Source: Candidatus Aminicenantota bacterium
GTDB taxonomy: Bacteria; Acidobacteriota; Aminicenantia; Aminicenantales; Aminicenantaceae
NCBI GenBank assembly: GCA_023135995.1
Contig: JAGLRY010000075.1
Location: forward strand, 1-7,553
Length of the DNA stretch: 7,553 nt
Direction: 5' to 3'
Shown here: piece by piece, positions 5,169 through 7,553 of the stretch
Layout: every line of letters starts with the position of its first letter
Position numbering within the stretch: position 1 is the first letter of the stretch
Program-made: the position numbers and the translations under genes
Notes under the pieces: generated by a model
Told to the model about the DNA's origin: nothing
The model's input: only the letters and a program-made list of their open reading frames with translations
Databases searched by the model: none

Positions 5169-6499
5169 TATTTCAAAGCATCCGTTCGGCTCGTGCCGCC
5201 TGTCCCATTTTCCCCTTTCGTTCGATCGCCCTCACAGAAGACATACTTGGGGCTCCCATCGATCAAAATCCTGTTATCTGTTAAGGACTCCTCCTGGCCG
5301 CCGCGACCGACGATACGTTTGACCGGAAAGGGAAAATCAAGTTCAATGGTCGGACCGGGCGTCCAGCACACCACACAATTCTCCCCATCCTTCGTGAAGG
5401 AAAACAGCATGGCATGCGGATGATCGATCTTTCTGACAAAGGTGCTTCCATCAAGCATGGCCACCACTGTCTTCAGAGCAAAAAAGCTCGGCCTCTTCCT
5501 CCATCCCCCCTCGCGACTGTCTAAAAGGCCGTATCCCGGCGCAACAAGCTGCCACCAGTAAACCCTTTCCACAAAACCACTGGCTAGTGTGAGGATGTGA
5601 TACCTCACAAGATAATCCGCTTGCTGCTCTTCAGTGACGTTGGGTTTTCCGGATGCAGGAGAGTATTCTCCCGTGCCCTTCAGTGGCCAGTTGACCTCGG
5701 TTATCCATAGATCTTTGCCTTTCACGGCACTCACATCCACGGCCGCTTTCAAGAGAGCAACCTTGGCTGCTGTATCCCATCCAAACTGTGTGCTTTCCGG
5801 CGGGCCGACTCTGTCCACATAGAGGAGCGAGCTGATTTTGTCGAAAGGGATCTCCTTTAGCACAGGAGGGTAGAGATGGAACTCAAAATCGATCACAGCG
5901 GGGCCCACGATCTTCACGTCGTACTTATCGGCCAGCTCTGCTGCAGGCCTGGCCAGCTGGAGGTACTCCTTAAAATTCCACACGCCCCATTTTGTCCTGT
6001 TCCACGCATGGCCGATCTCAAAAAAGGCGCATTTTTTTTTAAATCGGACAAAGACCTCCTCTACAAAGTCTTTCCAACGTAAAGGATCCAGGACATCATC
6101 TCTTCGCTGCACAAGAGCCCCTGTCAATTCCACCCTGTTCTCTTGCAGAAGGACAGCAAACTCTTCGTATGAAGAGAGATTGTCTCTGTCCCATGAGGGG
6201 AACCGGACAAGACATTGAGGGATGCCCAGCTCTGTCAAACATTCCACCACATCCTCATTCCTCGACTCATGGGGAGAGAGAGAAAGAGCGAATGGACGGC
6301 GGAGGCTCACCGGTGTTTGATACATCTCCCGGCAGTACTTCCGGAAAAGCGGCCATCCTTTGGGCAACTTGCGGAAGTTTGCCGCAAAGAGAGACAAATA
6401 ACTACCCGCATACTTGAAATGATGCCAGAAGCGTTGCGACCGAGACGTCACATTATGGGGCTGGTCCGCATACGGGTTCCAACGGAATGTTTCACGCAT
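5168..6499 (-). CDS. TIM-barrel glycoside-hydrolase-like protein (clan GH-A type)
   Basis: This 443-residue protein has an N-terminal extension (1-65) with no signal peptide. A (beta/alpha)8-like region follows (about 68-345), then a small beta domain (about 352-425). Clan GH-A-like landmarks are a strand-4 acid in CAFFEIGHAWNRTKWG (E161) and a strand-7 acid in LWITEVNWP (E268), the likely nucleophile. VYWWQLVAPGYGLLD (313-327) resembles the strand-8 region. The Asn that normally precedes the acid/base Glu is replaced by Phe, so activity may be altered or lost. The closest general resemblance is to GH39/GH5-type xylosidase or glycanase proteins, but I cannot name the family. Lack of export and its place between kinase and methyltransferase suggest cytoplasmic action on, or binding of, an LPS or glycolipid intermediate. 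Its ATG lies one nt after the kinase stop. An A9 run falls in the K154-K156 codons. Confidence 0.75.
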   Translation of the reverse strand: MRETFRWNPYADQPHNVTSRSQRFWHHFKYAGSYLSLFAANFRKLPKGWPLFRKYCREMYQTPVSLRRPFALSLSPHESRNEDVVECLTELGIPQCLVRFPSWDRDNLSSYEEFAVLLQENRVELTGALVQRRDDVLDPLRWKDFVEEVFVRFKKKCAFFEIGHAWNRTKWGVWNFKEYLQLARPAAELADKYDVKIVGPAVIDFEFHLYPPVLKEIPFDKISSLLYVDRVGPPESTQFGWDTAAKVALLKAAVDVSAVKGKDLWITEVNWPLKGTGEYSPASGKPNVTEEQQADYLVRYHILTLASGFVERVYWWQLVAPGYGLLDSREGGWRKRPSFFALKTVVAMLDGSTFVRKIDHPHAMLFSFTKDGENCVVCWTPGPTIELDFPFPVKRIVGRGGQEESLTDNRILIDGSPKYVFCEGDRTKGENGTGGTSRTDALK

Positions 6500-6500
6500 C

Positions 6501-7319
6501 TTATTGGATCTTTAATCTCTGGGCCAGTGTCTTCAGCTTCAACAACTTTTTGAATCGGATGTACCCAGTAAAGACGGACTTATTCATCCTGTACCATAAC
6601 CAATGGACTCGTTTGACGGGCGAGTGAAACAAATACTCGGCTAAAAAAAAGCGCTGGTGTTCCGGAGGGATCCCCAGCCGGATGAGGCTTTTGATCCCTT
6701 TTAATGTGCCGATACGCTTTCTGCAGCGTATACGATTCGTATCCAGAAGAAAAAACCGGAATTGCTCGCCGCCGCTCCTTTCCACCAAGACATTACCGTC
6801 CGAAAGGTCGCGATGCAGGATCCCGCTTTTGACACATCGAGCAAGATAAATGGCCAATTCCCGTATGAGGGGAGTCAATTCCCCATCGGGAAGTTCCCGG
6901 AACAGCCCTCGAACCTCCTCGATATTTGGGACGTACTCGGCGATGAAAAAACTCTGTTCCAGAAAAAGGGGCGTCTTTCGCTCGAGATATGCTACGGGAA
7001 GCGGCGTCAGAAAGCCTCTTTCAACCAGAGCCAGGCTTCCTCTCCAGGCCTTCTGCGCCTTGGAAGGAAGGACAAGGCTCTTCCATTTGTTCACGCCCTG
7101 CGTGCGGAATTCTTTGATGACGAGTTCAATGGTCCTTCCATCCTTTACAGGTAGAGCCACAACACCCACCTTATTTCGCGATTCCTCCAAGATGCAGGCC
7201 TCTTCCAGCTGGGCATCACAATCCTTTAAGGCTTCCACAATCATGGGCTCATCATAATCAGAAAGTATCCGGCCTGTGAAAGGAGGAATATCGAGTGTAT
7301 GCTCCTGATCCTCTGTCAT
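6501..7319 (-). CDS. LPS-core/Kdo kinase-like protein (WaaP/KdkA/InaA family)
   Basis: From ATG 7319 the protein has 272 residues and a protein-kinase-like fold used by enzymes that phosphorylate LPS inner-core heptose or Kdo on the cytoplasmic face. Key residues: K69 in ELVIKEF (ATP lysine), KAWRGSLALVERGFLTPLPV (90-109, the family's conserved helix-alphaC region), FIAEYV hinge (125-130), catalytic loop ILHRDLSDGNVLV (167-179, D171 and N176), and LLDTNR (191-196, D193 replacing DFG). The C-terminal part is basic (KSVFTGYIRFKKLLKLK), fitting membrane contact. The frame is open to ATG 7400 (299 aa), but GGAGAG lies nine nt before the 7319 ATG and a candidate promoter overlaps the longer version, so the short form is preferred. 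It is the first gene of a three-gene operon. Confidence 0.85.
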   Translation of the reverse strand: MTEDQEHTLDIPPFTGRILSDYDEPMIVEALKDCDAQLEEACILEESRNKVGVVALPVKDGRTIELVIKEFRTQGVNKWKSLVLPSKAQKAWRGSLALVERGFLTPLPVAYLERKTPLFLEQSFFIAEYVPNIEEVRGLFRELPDGELTPLIRELAIYLARCVKSGILHRDLSDGNVLVERSGGEQFRFFLLDTNRIRCRKRIGTLKGIKSLIRLGIPPEHQRFFLAEYLFHSPVKRVHWLWYRMNKSVFTGYIRFKKLLKLKTLAQRLKIQ

Positions 7320-7328
7320 CGCTGTTTT

Positions 7329-7334
7329 CTCTCC
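7329..7334 (-). promoter_or_regulatory. Ribosome-binding site fixing the kinase start at 7319
   Basis: GGAGAG on the minus strand is nine nt from ATG 7319. The upstream ATGs at 7361 and 7400 have GAAGAG or AAGG almost touching the codon, which is too close for good initiation. Confidence 0.55.
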
Positions 7335-7384
7335 AGAATAACGCTTTTTGCTCTGCGCCATCTCTTCAAACAATACCGTCCCTA

Positions 7385-7414
7385 TAAATATCATCCTCAT
7401 CCTTGCCCTGTCAA
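7385..7414 (-). promoter_or_regulatory. Candidate sigma70 promoter of the kinase-hydrolase-methyltransferase operon
   Basis: A perfect TTGACA (7414-7409) is followed after 18 nt by TATTTA (7390-7385), a weaker -10. Transcription would start near 7378, inside the longest possible kinase frame but upstream of the 7319 start. This agrees with the ribosome-binding site found there. The -35 lies seven bases inside the end of repeat copy E. Confidence 0.4.
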
Positions 7415-7420
7415 ACTCCC

Positions 7421-7483
7421 TAACCTGAACTATTCATAAAAATGTCGATACTATGTTCAACACAAGCAATATCAAAGATTTAC
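7421..7483 (-). repeat. Long dispersed repeat, copy E (63 bp), inverted partner of copy D
   Basis: Read on the minus strand it starts GTAAATCTTTGATATTGC, continues GTGTTGAACATAGTATCGAC and ends ATGAATAGTTCAGGTTA. It differs from copy D (3065-3128) at about five positions plus one T of the T run. The internal TTGAAC (7460-7455) and TATGAA (7438-7433) boxes point toward the kinase operon with 16-nt spacing. Confidence 0.75.
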
Positions 7484-7502
7484 ATTATTCTTCCAGTAAA
7501 TC
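7477..7502. repeat. Perfect 7-bp inverted repeat, possible operator or hairpin
   Basis: GATTTAC (7477-7483) and GTAAATC (7496-7502) are exact reverse complements with a 12-bp spacer. It sits at the outer edge of repeat copy E, about 90 bp upstream of the kinase promoter. It could be a regulator site or part of the repeat element's secondary structure. A palindrome of this size can also arise by chance in AT-rich DNA. Confidence 0.25.
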
Positions 7503-7540
7503 ACCTTGACAATTCCGTTTTCAATGTACTTTCTATTAAT

Positions 7541-7553
7541 AATCGACATTTTT
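7541..7553 (+). repeat. Partial dispersed repeat, copy F, cut by the window end
   Basis: The last 13 bases, AATCGACATTTTT, match the beginning of the core in copies D and E (ATCGACATTTTT). It is in plus orientation, facing copy E with about 90 bp between the cores, the same geometry as element C. It is probably the second arm of an inverted-repeat element that continues beyond the window. Confidence 0.45.

Noticed and set aside
7319..7400. 27-residue N-terminal extension of the kinase
   Set aside because: The candidate promoter falls within or upstream of it, and the good Shine-Dalgarno serves ATG 7319. The extension has no kinase-family features.

Overview
The window looks like chromosomal DNA from a Gram-negative bacterium. 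It encodes an LPS-type sugar kinase, an outer-membrane beta-barrel protein ending in Phe, a DUF1573 exported protein and a YggT membrane protein. Base composition is roughly balanced and start codons are preceded by ordinary Shine-Dalgarno sequences. The lineage cannot be fixed from the sequence. Acidobacteriota/Aminicenantia-like or Desulfobacterota-like bacteria would fit the SH3-plus-barrel protein, the DUF1573 protein and the dispersed repeats, but this is only an inference. No phage, integrase, transposase, CRISPR, rRNA or tRNA gene is visible.

Left block (1-2909), all genes on the minus strand. The reading order is: a remnant of an unidentified gene (2769-2909), a DUF1573 exported protein (1984-2766), YggT (1621-1953), a truncated yggU/DUF167 remnant (1512-1670), then a concentrative nucleoside transporter (109-1419) with its own candidate promoter. 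A copy of a dispersed repeat lies exactly between DUF1573 and yggT, and another lies downstream of the transporter.

Middle (2910-3289) is a gene-poor stretch made largely of repeats. An imperfect inverted-repeat element (2921-3065) is followed directly by a longer 64-bp copy (3065-3128) and then a leader.

Right block (3290-7483). A plus-strand gene encodes an N-terminal hydrophobic segment, an SH3b domain, an acidic Pro/Glu linker and an outer-membrane beta-barrel. It converges with, and overlaps by 11 bp, a tightly packed minus-strand operon: LPS-kinase-like protein, then TIM-barrel glycoside-hydrolase-like protein, then SAM methyltransferase. The kinase and hydrolase genes are 1 nt apart; the hydrolase and methyltransferase genes share one base in TAATG. 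This operon most likely makes or modifies a cell-surface glycan, and the barrel protein sits in the same envelope.

The most unusual feature is the repeat family, with core roughly tATCGaCATttttTATGAAT..TTCAGGtta. Arms occur singly, as facing pairs and in tandem. Two long copies (3065-3128 plus, 7421-7483 minus, about 91% identical by eye) bracket the whole surface-glycan block as an inverted pair. Each carries a promoter-like TTGAAC-16/17-TATGAA pointing into the block. Repeat junctions also coincide with two damaged or altered gene edges: the remnant upstream of DUF1573 and the missing ribosome-binding site of yggT.
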